64,000 bases of DNA from J051 sp040289295 (GTDB lineage Bacteria > Armatimonadota > Fimbriimonadia > Fimbriimonadales > ATM1): assembly GCA_040289295.1 (NCBI GenBank), contig PSLA01000002.1:1-64000 (forward strand). Reading direction: 5' to 3'. Of this stretch, positions 16,607 to 24,756 are shown one piece after another. Under the pieces are notes generated by a model. That model had not been told where the DNA came from. It did no database searches and worked only from the letters and a program-made list of their open reading frames with translations. Positions within the stretch are counted from its first letter, which is position 1. The number at the start of each line of letters is the position of its first letter. The position numbers were made by a program, and so were the translations under genes.

Positions 16607-17994
16607 CCGTCTCCCTCAGTTCCTGGGACTACCTCGTGCTCGCCGCCATGGCTGCGGGAATCCTCTCCCTGGGCTTCAGCGCCCGACTTCGAGAGAACAC
16701 CACGCTTCAGCTTATCGCCGCGGGCAGGAACCTCACGCTCCCGCTTTTCGTCGCCACGCTCGTAACAACCTGGTACGGCGGCATCCTCGGTGTGGGCGAG
16801 GCGTTTGACTGGTACGGCGTTGCGACGTGGGTGCTCATCGCCATGCCGTACTACATCTTCGGCGTGGCGTACGCTCTGCTCCTTGCATCGAAGGTTCGCG
16901 CCGAGGCAGCCATCTCGCTGCCCGAGCGATTCGAGCAACGCTTCGGCAAGACAACCGCCATTCTTGGCGCTTTGATTCTGCTGGTGCTCGGCGCGCCGGG
17001 GACGCATATCCTGATGCTTGGTACGTTGCTCCAGATGCTGACTGGCATCGGCTTCGTACAGGCGGTTCTGATCGGGGCGCTTGGCGGAACGCTATTCCTG
17101 TATCGTGGCGGCTTGCTCGCCGACGCGAGGAGCAACCTGCTCGCGTTCACGATGATGTACGTGTCGTTTGGGTTGATTTTCCTTCTTTCCGTGCTGCAGT
17201 TCGGCGCTCCGAGCCTCGACGCGCTGCCGGAATCACACCGACGTTGGGACGCGGGGCAGGGAGCGCTCTTCGTGCTCGAGTGGGTGCTCGTCGGCTCATG
17301 GACGTTCGTCGATCCCGGGTTCCACCAGCGAGTCACTGCCGCTCGCGCGCCGGAGACCTCCCGCCGGGGCGTACTCTTCTCCGTCGGCTTCTGGATGCTG
17401 TTCGACCTTCTTTCGATCGGCACGGCTTGGTACGCCTATCAAGAGATGGGTGGAGGGCTCGGAACGGCGCTCTTCCCCGCCTATGCCGACCGAATCCTTC
17501 CGGCGGGGGCGAAGGGACTCTTCTTCGCGGGGGTATTCGGCGTCATCGTCTCCGCGATGGTTGGTTACACGCTGGTAACCGGCGGCACGATTGGGAGAGA
17601 CCTGCTCGGTCGCCTCGCCGGCACCGAGGAGCGCCGAGTGCTCTTCACGCGCCTCGGCATCGCGCTCGCGACGCTCGTCGGCATCGCGCTCGCCCTTGGG
17701 CTGAAGAGCGTCGTCGCGATTTGGTGGGACGTTGCCAACATCGCCATCCCCGGCCTGCTGGTTCCCACGGTTGCGGCGTACGTGCCGCGATGGCGACTGT
17801 GCGGGGTAGCGGCAACCGCCTCGCTCCTTCTCGGCTCGGGGGCGGCCCTCGTTTGGTACGTGCTTCAACGAAGAGGCGTGGCTTTAGGTGTGGACGAGGG
17901 CGGCGTGCTACCGATGTACGTGGGCTGCGCCGCCTCGCTCCTTCCGGTGCTCTTGGAGGCTGCCGCGGCTCGGCTCCGCCCTCGCGAGAGCTAA
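16600..17994 (+). CDS. Sodium:solute symporter family transporter
   Basis: 464 residues with 12-13 hydrophobic segments across the length. The N-terminal YLVLAAMAAGILSLGFSARLR, then AAGRNLTLPLFVATLVTTWYGGILGVGEAF, match SSS-family helices 1-2 with the conserved GR(N/S)L and TWYGG. Members couple Na+ influx to uptake of sugars, amino acids, vitamins or organic acids. The GTG start overlaps the stop of thiamine pyrophosphokinase by 7 bases. The pairing hints at thiamine or precursor uptake, but the family is broad and this is only context. Confidence 0.82.
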   Translation: MVTVSLSSWDYLVLAAMAAGILSLGFSARLRENTTLQLIAAGRNLTLPLFVATLVTTWYGGILGVGEAFDWYGVATWVLIAMPYYIFGVAYALLLASKVRAEAAISLPERFEQRFGKTTAILGALILLVLGAPGTHILMLGTLLQMLTGIGFVQAVLIGALGGTLFLYRGGLLADARSNLLAFTMMYVSFGLIFLLSVLQFGAPSLDALPESHRRWDAGQGALFVLEWVLVGSWTFVDPGFHQRVTAARAPETSRRGVLFSVGFWMLFDLLSIGTAWYAYQEMGGGLGTALFPAYADRILPAGAKGLFFAGVFGVIVSAMVGYTLVTGGTIGRDLLGRLAGTEERRVLFTRLGIALATLVGIALALGLKSVVAIWWDVANIAIPGLLVPTVAAYVPRWRLCGVAATASLLLGSGAALVWYVLQRRGVALGVDEGGVLPMYVGCAASLLPVLLEAAAARLRPRES

Positions 17995-18082
17995 GGCAAG
18001 CCCTCGCGTCGCTCGCCTATCCCGCGTCCAAACCGAGGCTGCACTGGGTGTCGGCTTCTCGGACCGCCGGACAAGGCGTCGC

Positions 18083-19306
18083 CTACTTCTGTTTAGCGTG
18101 CGCCCCGATGACGCCAAGCCACTCGCCGACCTTCTTGAATGCCTCAAGTGCGAAAGCAAGGTCGTCCTCGGAGTGAGCAGCGGAGGGCATTGTGCGGATG
18201 CGTGCCTTTCCTCGGGGCACGGTCGGATAGCAGATCGAGAGCGCATACACGCCCTCGTCCCAGAGCATTCGCTCCATCTGAACCGCCTTCGCCTCATCGC
18301 CGCAATAGACGGGCGTAATCGGCGTCTCGCTGCCCATCGTGTCGAAGCCGAACGCGGCGAGGTTCTCCTTCCACCACTTGGCGTTTGCCCACAGGCGCTT
18401 CATCGGCTCGGGGTCGTTCTCCATGACGTCAAGCGCGGCAATGAGCGCGGCGGCGACCATCGGCGGGTGAGCCGTGCTGAACAGGTACGGCCGTCCGCGA
18501 TTGATTAGATACTCCTTCAAGAGCGCAGAGCCCGCAATGTATCCGCCCATCACACCAAGTGCTTTGCTCAGGGTGCCAAGCTGGATGTCCACTCGGTCGT
18601 ACAGGTCGAAGTGCGAGGTGGTGCCTGCGCCGTTTCTGCCGAGCACACCGCTTGCGTGCGCATCGTCCACCATGACGAGCGCATCGTACTTCTCAGCGAG
18701 CTCGACAATCGTGGGAAGCGGCGCGATGTCGCCGTCCATGCTGAACACGCCGTCGGTAACGATCATCTTCTTCCTGAAGCCCTTCTGGTTGGCTTGCTTG
18801 AGTATCTCCTCGAGGTGGTTCATGTCTTTGTGCTTGTAGACCCACCCGTCGGATTTTCTATACTCGGCGTTGCTGAGGCGCACGCCGTCAATGATCGAGG
18901 CGTGGTTCAGTTCGTCGCTAATGATGACGTCGCCCTCAATCATGAGCGTGGGGATCGTGCCGCTGTTTGCCGTGAAGCCCGATTGGAAGACGAGCACCGC
19001 CTCAACCTGCTTGAACGAGGCGAGTCGACGTTCCAGCTCGTTGTGCACCTCCATCGTTCCTCCGATCCATCGGACGGCGCCGGCGCCCACGCCCCACCGC
19101 TCGATCGCATCCCTCGCCGCCTGCCGCACCTTGGGGTGGTTGGCAAGGCCGAGGTAGTTGTTGCTCGACAGGTTCACCACCTCCTTGCCGTCCATGCGCA
19201 CGCGACCTTGCGCGGGCGTCTGGAGGATTCGAGGTACTTTGTAGAGGTGTTGGTCCTTTAGAGACTGGAGTTGCTCGGCGAGCCAGTCTTGAAGAGTCCG
19301 ATTCAT
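18083..19306 (-). CDS. kbl: Glycine C-acetyltransferase (2-amino-3-ketobutyrate CoA ligase)
   Basis: 407 residues. PLP enzyme of the alpha-oxoamine synthase family that splits 2-amino-3-oxobutyrate with CoA into glycine and acetyl-CoA. Motifs: NLSSNNYLGLANHP near the N-terminus, MVDDAHASGVLGRNGAGTTSHF (PLP-binding Asp and His), and LGTLSKALGVMGGYIAG with the Schiff-base Lys. The closely related BioF/HemA/SPT enzymes cannot be fully excluded, but EILKQANQKGF and PITPVYCGDE favour Kbl. Threonine dehydrogenase is not adjacent. The ATG at 19306 follows a TAAACT hexamer by 7 bases; a GTG 30 bases upstream is the alternative. Confidence 0.9.
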   Translation of the reverse strand: MNRTLQDWLAEQLQSLKDQHLYKVPRILQTPAQGRVRMDGKEVVNLSSNNYLGLANHPKVRQAARDAIERWGVGAGAVRWIGGTMEVHNELERRLASFKQVEAVLVFQSGFTANSGTIPTLMIEGDVIISDELNHASIIDGVRLSNAEYRKSDGWVYKHKDMNHLEEILKQANQKGFRKKMIVTDGVFSMDGDIAPLPTIVELAEKYDALVMVDDAHASGVLGRNGAGTTSHFDLYDRVDIQLGTLSKALGVMGGYIAGSALLKEYLINRGRPYLFSTAHPPMVAAALIAALDVMENDPEPMKRLWANAKWWKENLAAFGFDTMGSETPITPVYCGDEAKAVQMERMLWDEGVYALSICYPTVPRGKARIRTMPSAAHSEDDLAFALEAFKKVGEWLGVIGAHAKQK

Positions 19307-19329
19307 CGAGTACAGTTTACTTCGCGCAC

Positions 19330-19830
19330 TCACCACCCATGGCTAAGAGTAGCCTCCTGGGGCTGGTAGCGCACGGCCGCTGTCCACCGCTGGAGCGCCT
19401 TCTGCACTTCTCCGGCTTCGCTGGGCGCAAATGCTATTTCGAGTTGCAGCACCGTGTCGCGGGCGTCGTCCAAGGCGGTCAGCACGAGGCGGTGGGTCGT
19501 CGCGCTCCCTTTCTTCTCGTCAATTCGATACAGCACCGCCGGAAGACCGAGCCACTGCGTCCGCTTCACCTCGGCGCTGCCCTTGTGCCGTTCCTCGGCG
19601 AGGGTGTCCAACTGTGCCCACGGGTTGCCCGCCCCCTGGCGCGTGGTGTAGAGCAGCGTGATAGTAAGCCGGGGAGAGGCGATGGTGAAGTCGAGTCGCG
19701 CGCCCTTACGTTCCACGGTAGTGGAGTACTCCTTCGGGACGGTGACCTCAAGTGGCCCGAGGCGTAGCACGGCCGGGGACGCAGCGCTTACCGAGAGGAG
19801 GACGGCGGGAATCAGGAGGATCCTTATCAT
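19330..19830 (-). CDS. Hypothetical secreted protein
   Basis: 166 residues. The N-terminal MIRILLIPAVLLSVSAASP is a signal peptide. The rest is mixed alpha/beta, with a beta segment LRLGPLEVTVPKEYSTTVERK and a C-terminal amphipathic helix (EAGEVQKALQRWTAAV). No known domain recognised. It begins 11 bases after the ctaA stop on the same strand, so it is likely cotranscribed with ctaA. A periplasmic function is inferred only from the signal peptide. Confidence 0.6.
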   Translation of the reverse strand: MIRILLIPAVLLSVSAASPAVLRLGPLEVTVPKEYSTTVERKGARLDFTIASPRLTITLLYTTRQGAGNPWAQLDTLAEERHKGSAEVKRTQWLGLPAVLYRIDEKKGSATTHRLVLTALDDARDTVLQLEIAFAPSEAGEVQKALQRWTAAVRYQPQEATLSHGW

Positions 19831-19840
19831 GACTTCCGTA

Positions 19841-20821
19841 TTATTGACGAACGCAAGCCTCTTCCGTTTCACCGGTTGCAGGGACGCGAGCCGAGCCCTC
19901 CTGCCGTGCGCCGGTCAAAAGAAGCAGTAGGAACAACCCCGACGCTGCCAGTGCGGCGACCGTGAGATGCAGAATCTGCAAAACCGGCGGAATTGCCAGA
20001 AGCGACAAACCAGCACCCGTCGCCATCTGAAGAAGTAGCAGCAACGGACACCCAAGAGCTAGCCTGCGCGCCAGCCCCCGCGCCTCCGAGCGATGCGCGA
20101 CGTACAGAAGAATGACGCTCAGTGCCACTACGGCCCATGCGAAAGCACCATGCACGGCGAAAATCGGGTGGATTCGCTCGACCCACTCGGTGCGCGGCAG
20201 GTCGGGGGTTTGATTGGTGATTTCGTCAATTCGCTCGCGCACTTGGGTGCCGATGGCGATCTGGGTTACCAGCGTGATGAACACCGCCGCACCGGCGTTG
20301 AACAGGTTCCTGCGATCCCTCTTAGGCAACTCCTCCCAGTGCTCTGCTGGAAACGTCGCGCACCACGCATAGATGAGCAGCATGACAATCGCGAGCGCCG
20401 TCAGCATGTGCGCCGTAATCAGCCACGGCTGCAACTCCGTTTGAACGACCACGCCGCCAAGCCACCCCTGGAAGGCAACGAGCAACAGAGCGGCGACGGC
20501 AGCAATGAAACCCGTGGTATGCGTCTTCCTGATCGAGGCGGAGCGGAACGCCGCCCAAAGGATCAAGAGTCCAACGACCACTCCGATGAGCCGGTTGATG
20601 TATTCGGTCCACGTTTGCCACACGTTGAACTTGCTCTTGTCGAACTCCGGCGGCAGTTGGTCGGCGCTTATTGGCGGAATCCAAGAGCCGAAGCAATGGG
20701 GCCAGTCTGGGCAACCGAGTCCGGAACCACTGGCGCGCACGAGGCTGCCCACAGCAACCAGGAACAGTGTTGCATACAACGCGAGCAAGACCGATCGGCG
20801 AAAGCGCAGCAGAGAATCCAT
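19841..20821 (-). CDS. ctaA: Heme A synthase, CtaA/COX15 family
   Basis: 326 residues, about eight transmembrane helices. Oxidises the C8 methyl of heme O to the formyl of heme A for aa3-type oxidases. The first extracellular loop carries the family Cys pair in GLGCPDWPHCFG, followed by TWTEYINRLIGVVVGLL with the conserved EYxNR; later helices contain heme-ligand histidines (WLITAHMLTALA, FAVHGAFAWAVV, ILHLTVAALAASG). It implies a heme-copper respiratory chain and aerobic growth. ctaB and oxidase genes are not in the window. Confidence 0.92.
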   Translation of the reverse strand: MDSLLRFRRSVLLALYATLFLVAVGSLVRASGSGLGCPDWPHCFGSWIPPISADQLPPEFDKSKFNVWQTWTEYINRLIGVVVGLLILWAAFRSASIRKTHTTGFIAAVAALLLVAFQGWLGGVVVQTELQPWLITAHMLTALAIVMLLIYAWCATFPAEHWEELPKRDRRNLFNAGAAVFITLVTQIAIGTQVRERIDEITNQTPDLPRTEWVERIHPIFAVHGAFAWAVVALSVILLYVAHRSEARGLARRLALGCPLLLLLQMATGAGLSLLAIPPVLQILHLTVAALAASGLFLLLLLTGARQEGSARVPATGETEEACVRQ

Positions 20822-20867
20822 GCAACGACACGCGTTTTACCTGGCTACCGATACTCTTCGGGCCGGC

Positions 20868-21074
20868 TTACCCGGGCACGTCTTCGGGGCGAGTCTCGGT
20901 CGCCTCGACGTTCTGCTGTTGCACCTGAGCATAAATCTCCTGCCGCAAGATCGTGACGTCTTTGGGCGCCCGGATGCCTAAGCGGACCTGCTCGCCCCGG
21001 ATGTCAAGGACAACGATTTCGATGTCGTCGCCGATCATGATGCTCTGGTGTTCTCGTCTGCTCAATACTAACAC
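20868..21074 (-). CDS. csrA: Carbon storage regulator CsrA
   Basis: 68 residues. RNA-binding repressor that occludes ribosome binding sites (GGA motifs). MLVLSRREHQSIMIGDDIEI and VRLGIRAPKDVTILRQEIY contain the conserved LxRKxxExIxIG and RxGIxAPxxxxVxRxE positions of strands 1 and 5. The extra acidic C-terminal tail (ATETRPEDVPG) is longer than in E. coli. Placed after fliW at the end of the flagellar operon, as in Bacillus, where FliW binds CsrA to couple flagellin synthesis to assembly. Confidence 0.95.
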   Translation of the reverse strand: MLVLSRREHQSIMIGDDIEIVVLDIRGEQVRLGIRAPKDVTILRQEIYAQVQQQNVEATETRPEDVPG

Positions 21075-21146
21075 GGCCCGTGCCCTCCTTGGCTGGTCCA
21101 GTTGTTTTACCGGGTTGGTCGCTCAGGGTGCATGATTCTTTGATAT

Positions 21147-21611
21147 CTACGCTGCCGCCGAGGCGCTTTGCTCCTCGCCTCCGGACCCTACGAAAACCGG
21201 GTGCTTGGTGCTCCATTGCCCGTCCTCGACGACCACTTGGCAGGCGAGGCGCTCAGCCACGTTCACCACGATCGGCCCGGCGAGGTTCGCTGTCATCTGC
21301 TTGGGCTTTCCATGCGGGATCGAGAGGATGGCGTACACCAGCCTCGGCGTGTTCTCGTCGAGTCGCAGCAACTGCGCGACGCCTGGCGGCATCTCGGGCG
21401 CGTACGTCGGCTCGAAGCCCGCTGGGTCGGCGACCAGGAACGCGACCTCCGGGCGGTCAAGCGACTGGAGCCAGAAGAATGGGCTGCATTCGCCATGTTG
21501 CAACACGACATAGCGTTTGCACTCCTCAAAACCTAGGATGCCCTCAGGAAATAAGAGCACTTCGTCCTCCTCAAACTCAATCGTGCCGAACCGGAGTGTC
21601 TCTACGTTCAT
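21147..21611 (-). CDS. fliW: Flagellar assembly factor FliW
   Basis: 154 residues. FliW binds flagellin and, when free, CsrA, releasing flagellin mRNA from repression. The N-terminus VETLRFGTIEFEEDEVLLFPEGILGF, then PFFWLQSLDRPEVAFLVADP and the NLAGPIVVN segment, match the family well. It lies 8 bases after flgL and 72 bases before csrA, the standard fliW-csrA pairing. A C-terminal tail rich in Gly, Glu, Ser and Ala replaces the usual short end. Confidence 0.94.
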   Translation of the reverse strand: MNVETLRFGTIEFEEDEVLLFPEGILGFEECKRYVVLQHGECSPFFWLQSLDRPEVAFLVADPAGFEPTYAPEMPPGVAQLLRLDENTPRLVYAILSIPHGKPKQMTANLAGPIVVNVAERLACQVVVEDGQWSTKHPVFVGSGGEEQSASAAA

Positions 21612-21618
21612 CAGTGGC

Positions 21619-22506
21619 TTACCTCAAATAGTCCAACAGACTCAACCGCCCCACCACCGCAAAAGACGCGAGGCTTGCCTGATAAGCGGCTTGGGCTGCG
21701 CTCAGGTCTGTTACGACCTGGGTCATGTCGGCGTCCTCTTTGTCGGATATCGCTTTGGTGAAATCGTCTGTGCGGCGTTGCGCGATCTGCTGCGCTGACT
21801 CCAACTGCTTTTGTCTGTGCCCCACCTCTCCGCGCAGCATGTTGATCGCCGTGCCCGCGTCTTGGAGCAACTGCAGCGTAACGCCTGAGAGGCCCGCAAC
21901 GTCACCGCTAAGCAATCGTTGTTCAGCATCATACAGCGCGGCGTGCGCCGCAATGACCTGTTGATCGACCAGCAGGTTGCCCTCCATGACGGTGCCGGGC
22001 CCGACGTCCAGCAACAGTTTGCCGTCGTCGCCTGCATAGGTGAGAACGGGCGGATCACCTGCCTCTTCGAACGGCTTCGTCATCACCTCGGTGCCCGCGA
22101 AGAGGTAGCGCCCGAACCCGTCCTGGCTGTTCGCGAGGCCGACGAGCCGTTCACGCAAGGTTCGTATCTCCGCAGCCATCGCGTTGCGCGCGTCCTGCGT
22201 GGTGGGCGCATTGGCGCCGTGGGTTACCAGTACGCGTGCGCGCTTGACGATCTCGTCCATGCCGCCGAGCGCGTTCTCCGCGAGCTTCATGTTGCGGATA
22301 CCAACATCGGCGTTTGCCGCGTGCGTCATGGTAACTGCCTTGGCTCGGCGAAAGGAAAGAACGTCGAGTGTTCCGAGCGGGTCGTCACTCGGCTGCCGTA
22401 TACGCTTGCCGTCAGCAAGCCTCACCTGCAGGTCTGCCATTCGCGCTTGCGCCCGCGTGATCAACTCCTGCAGGGCGAGGTATTGCTGTTGCGTTCCGAT
22501 CCTCAT
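21619..22506 (-). CDS. flgL: Flagellar hook-associated protein 3, FlgL
   Basis: 295 residues. Junction protein between hook and filament. The N-terminus MRIGTQQQYLALQELITRAQARMADLQ and the C-terminal MTQVVTDLSAAQAAYQASLAS are flagellin-like helices characteristic of FlgL. The N-terminal helix runs into RLADGKRIRQPSDDPLGTLDVL, matching the conserved G(K/R)RIxxPSDDP. It is encoded 13 bases after flgK and before fliW. The flagellin gene itself is not in the window. Confidence 0.92.
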   Translation of the reverse strand: MRIGTQQQYLALQELITRAQARMADLQVRLADGKRIRQPSDDPLGTLDVLSFRRAKAVTMTHAANADVGIRNMKLAENALGGMDEIVKRARVLVTHGANAPTTQDARNAMAAEIRTLRERLVGLANSQDGFGRYLFAGTEVMTKPFEEAGDPPVLTYAGDDGKLLLDVGPGTVMEGNLLVDQQVIAAHAALYDAEQRLLSGDVAGLSGVTLQLLQDAGTAINMLRGEVGHRQKQLESAQQIAQRRTDDFTKAISDKEDADMTQVVTDLSAAQAAYQASLASFAVVGRLSLLDYLR

Positions 22507-22518
22507 TCCCTGTTCCTA

Positions 22519-23892
22519 TTACCGGCCGAAGGCCCTGATTAATTCTTCGGTTGTTTGGTCCAAAACGCTTAGCAATTTGGCAGCCGACTGGAACGCCCGC
22601 TGGTACTTGACCATGTTTGAGAGCTCCTCATCCAGGTTCACGCCCGCGACGCCTTGGCGCTGTTGTTCGATGTGTTGTAGCAGGCTCGACTGAACCTCGA
22701 GCTTTTGCTGAAAGGTTAAGGATTCTTGCCCAACCCTACTTACAAGGTCCGCATAGTACTGCCCGAGCGAGCGCCCGCCGAGAGCCACGAGCGGCTGCTC
22801 GCGCAGGCGAGCAATGGCAAGGGCGACGGAGCCGTCTCCCGGCGCCCCGGAAGCGCCTGCGGCGATGTTCCGCGGGTCGGCTTTCACTTCATCCGAGAGG
22901 TCTAAATCAGCCGCTCCGCTAGTCCCCGCAAAGAAGTCAATACCGGTGGTGCCGTTCAGGTTGATGCCCGTTTGGTGCAGCGAGTTGATTTGGGTGCGCA
23001 TCTCGTTCACGAACGAGTCGAGTTGCGCGCGATAGGACGCAACCGCATTGAGCGAGCCGAAGAGCCCCGCCAGCTGGCCTCCCGATATCGTGGTAACGCG
23101 CACGCCGTCGGTTACCGTGCTCGTGGCGGCGTCGTAGTTCGCCGGGAGCGGGAAAAACTCTACCTGACCGACGAGCGTGTGGTTGTGGATGAACACTTGG
23201 AGCGTGCCGTCCTGCATCGGCTGCGTTCGGAGGTTCACCAGTTTGCTGAGGTCGTCCAAAGCGACCTGTCTCTGGTCGAGGAGGTCGTTGGGATCGGCGC
23301 CCGCGGCGGTTTGTCGTCGAATCTCCTCGTTCAACTCTTGGATGCGCCGGCCAAGCGTGTTGATCTGCCCGATGGTATCGGTTACCTGGCTTCGGAGCAT
23401 CGCGTCCTGCGTCACGAGGCGTTCGTGCACGTCTCGAATGCGACTCACAAGCGTCGCAGCCTTCATGCGAAGGTCGAAGCGCGCACCGTCGTCGGCTGGG
23501 TTTGCAGCAAGGTTGTTCCATGAGTCGAACATCGCATCAAGCGCGCCCGAAACGGCGTTCGCTCCCGGTTCGCCAAGAATCTGCTCGACCGTCTGCAGGA
23601 CGTTTCGCATCGTTTGGCTACGGAACGCCTCTGAGGAAACTTCGAGGTACCTTCCATCGAGGAACAGGTCGCGGATCCGGAGCACGCCGTTGACGAACGT
23701 CCCCGTGCCGAAGGAAGTAAGGCCGCTCAGCGTCCATCGCAGCTCAGGTGGTGTCTGGCCAATCTCCAGCCGCTGCCGGGAGTACCCGCGCGTGTTGACG
23801 TTCGCGATGTTGTTACCAGTTACGTTTAGGGCTGCTTCGAACGTCCGAAGGGCGCGGGCGGCGATGTCAATTCCTGTGAACGCCGAAGGCAT
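22519..23892 (-). CDS. flgK: Flagellar hook-associated protein 1, FlgK
   Basis: 457 residues. Connects the hook to FlgL at the base of the filament. The N-terminal FTGIDIAARALRTFEAALNVTGNNIANVNTRGYSRQRLEI is the rod/hook/FlgK N-helix with the NIANVNTxGYSRQ signature. A central variable domain follows, and the C-terminus (ELSNMVKYQRAFQSAAKLLSVLDQTTEELI) is the matching coiled-coil helix. Slightly shorter than enteric FlgK. The stop of flgN lies two bases before its start codon. Confidence 0.94.
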   Translation of the reverse strand: MPSAFTGIDIAARALRTFEAALNVTGNNIANVNTRGYSRQRLEIGQTPPELRWTLSGLTSFGTGTFVNGVLRIRDLFLDGRYLEVSSEAFRSQTMRNVLQTVEQILGEPGANAVSGALDAMFDSWNNLAANPADDGARFDLRMKAATLVSRIRDVHERLVTQDAMLRSQVTDTIGQINTLGRRIQELNEEIRRQTAAGADPNDLLDQRQVALDDLSKLVNLRTQPMQDGTLQVFIHNHTLVGQVEFFPLPANYDAATSTVTDGVRVTTISGGQLAGLFGSLNAVASYRAQLDSFVNEMRTQINSLHQTGINLNGTTGIDFFAGTSGAADLDLSDEVKADPRNIAAGASGAPGDGSVALAIARLREQPLVALGGRSLGQYYADLVSRVGQESLTFQQKLEVQSSLLQHIEQQRQGVAGVNLDEELSNMVKYQRAFQSAAKLLSVLDQTTEELIRAFGR

Positions 23893-23894
23893 TG

Positions 23895-24371
23895 CTAAGC
23901 CACCTCGTCCAGCAGCACGGCTGCGTGCGAGCCCTCTTTATACGGTCCCTGCTCCTTCTGAGCCGACTGTGCCAGCAGATGCAACGTGCCGGCAACGTAG
24001 GCGAGTTCGTTCTCGATGAGCGCTTGGTTCTTCCGGACCAGTCCTTGGATGGTTTGCGCGGCTGCGCGCACTCGGTTGGCGAGCGCGATAAGCTGCTCCT
24101 TGTCCTTGGCATCGGTTAGCGCTTCGGTGAGACCTCGAAACGTCGGTTCAGCGCCAATCGTTTCGGCCAGCCTCTTCGCCTCGTTGCTTGCGCGCTCGTC
24201 AATGGCGCGGAGGGATTGAATCATTCGCTCGATCTCGGGCTGAAGCTCCTGTACGCGGTCGACATCTCGCAGCATGATGGCTGCGGTCTGTTCGTGCAGC
24301 GATCGCATCAGCCGTTCGCTCGTGCCTATCCACTCCCACCAGATGGTTTGTAGGCTTTTGGTTTGGGTCAT
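23895..24371 (-). CDS. flgN: FlgN-type export chaperone
   Basis: 158 residues, almost entirely helical, with Trp-rich start MTQTKSLQTIWWEWIGTSE. FlgN keeps FlgK and FlgL unfolded for type III export. Sequence similarity is weak as usual for this family, but position directly before flgK, size and helix pattern support the call. The start at 24371 has GGAGG 6 bases upstream. The first 173 bases overlap the end of the flgJ frame, an unusually long overlap discussed under the repeat at 24409. Confidence 0.75.
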   Translation of the reverse strand: MTQTKSLQTIWWEWIGTSERLMRSLHEQTAAIMLRDVDRVQELQPEIERMIQSLRAIDERASNEAKRLAETIGAEPTFRGLTEALTDAKDKEQLIALANRVRAAAQTIQGLVRKNQALIENELAYVAGTLHLLAQSAQKEQGPYKEGSHAAVLLDEVA

Positions 24372-24756
24372 TGTGTTCCTCCATTGTCGTTGTTGAGGTC
24401 GCCCGGCCCCCTCTCCCACTGGGAGAGGGCTGGGGTGAGGGATCGTCGTTTTCGGCGCGCTTCCTCAAGACCTCTTCTGCAGCGATCCGCTGCTGGACGC
24501 GCGGCTCGAGCGTCTTCGTGATCAAGCGCGCAATGCCGATTCCTTGTCCTCTCGCAAGCGTCTCCGCAATCGCCTGATCGACGAAGTCAGCATAAATCTC
24601 GCCTGCGGTACCTCCACCAAGGAAGCCGCCGAACCCGTCCTTGCGCAGCTGGGCTGCGAGCAACTTGAGGAACATCGTTTCGATGCCCTGCGCAGCGCGC
24701 TTCAATTCGGCGATGCGCGGATGGTCGGGCGCTGTGGCAACGCTTTTGATCCTCAT
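24199..24756 (-). CDS. flgJ: Rod-binding protein, FlgJ N-terminal type, with repeat-derived tail
   Basis: 185 residues. FlgJ caps the growing rod. Residues about 10-90 carry the rod-binding domain (AAQGIETMFLKLLAAQL, GGGTAGEIYADFVDQAIAE, GIGIARLITKTL). There is no glucosaminidase domain. After residue ~105 the frame passes through an inserted palindromic repeat (encoding DPSPQPSPSGRGG) and then runs out of frame through the start of flgN to a stop at 24199. The natural C-terminus has probably been replaced. The ATG overlaps the flgI stop by 4 bases. Confidence 0.8.
   Translation of the reverse strand: MRIKSVATAPDHPRIAELKRAAQGIETMFLKLLAAQLRKDGFGGFLGGGTAGEIYADFVDQAIAETLARGQGIGIARLITKTLEPRVQQRIAAEEVLRKRAENDDPSPQPSPSGRGGRATSTTTMEEHNDPNQKPTNHLVGVDRHERTADAIAARTDRSHHAARCRPRTGASARDRANDSIPPRH
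24407..24441. repeat. PSPQPSPSGRG-type palindromic repeat inside flgJ
   Basis: A perfect inverted repeat with 10-base arms (CCCTCTCCCA and its complement around one C) spans 24409-24429, followed by CTGGGGTGAGGG to 24441. Read on the minus strand it encodes PSPQPSPSGRG, a peptide familiar from mis-annotated ORFs across many bacterial genomes and diagnostic of a widespread intergenic repeat. Confidence 0.75.

Noticed and set aside
16827..18176. Long plus-strand frame of 449 codons within the SSS transporter
   Set aside because: Arg- and Pro-rich out-of-frame reading typical of GC-rich genes; the overlapping frame has clear membrane helices.
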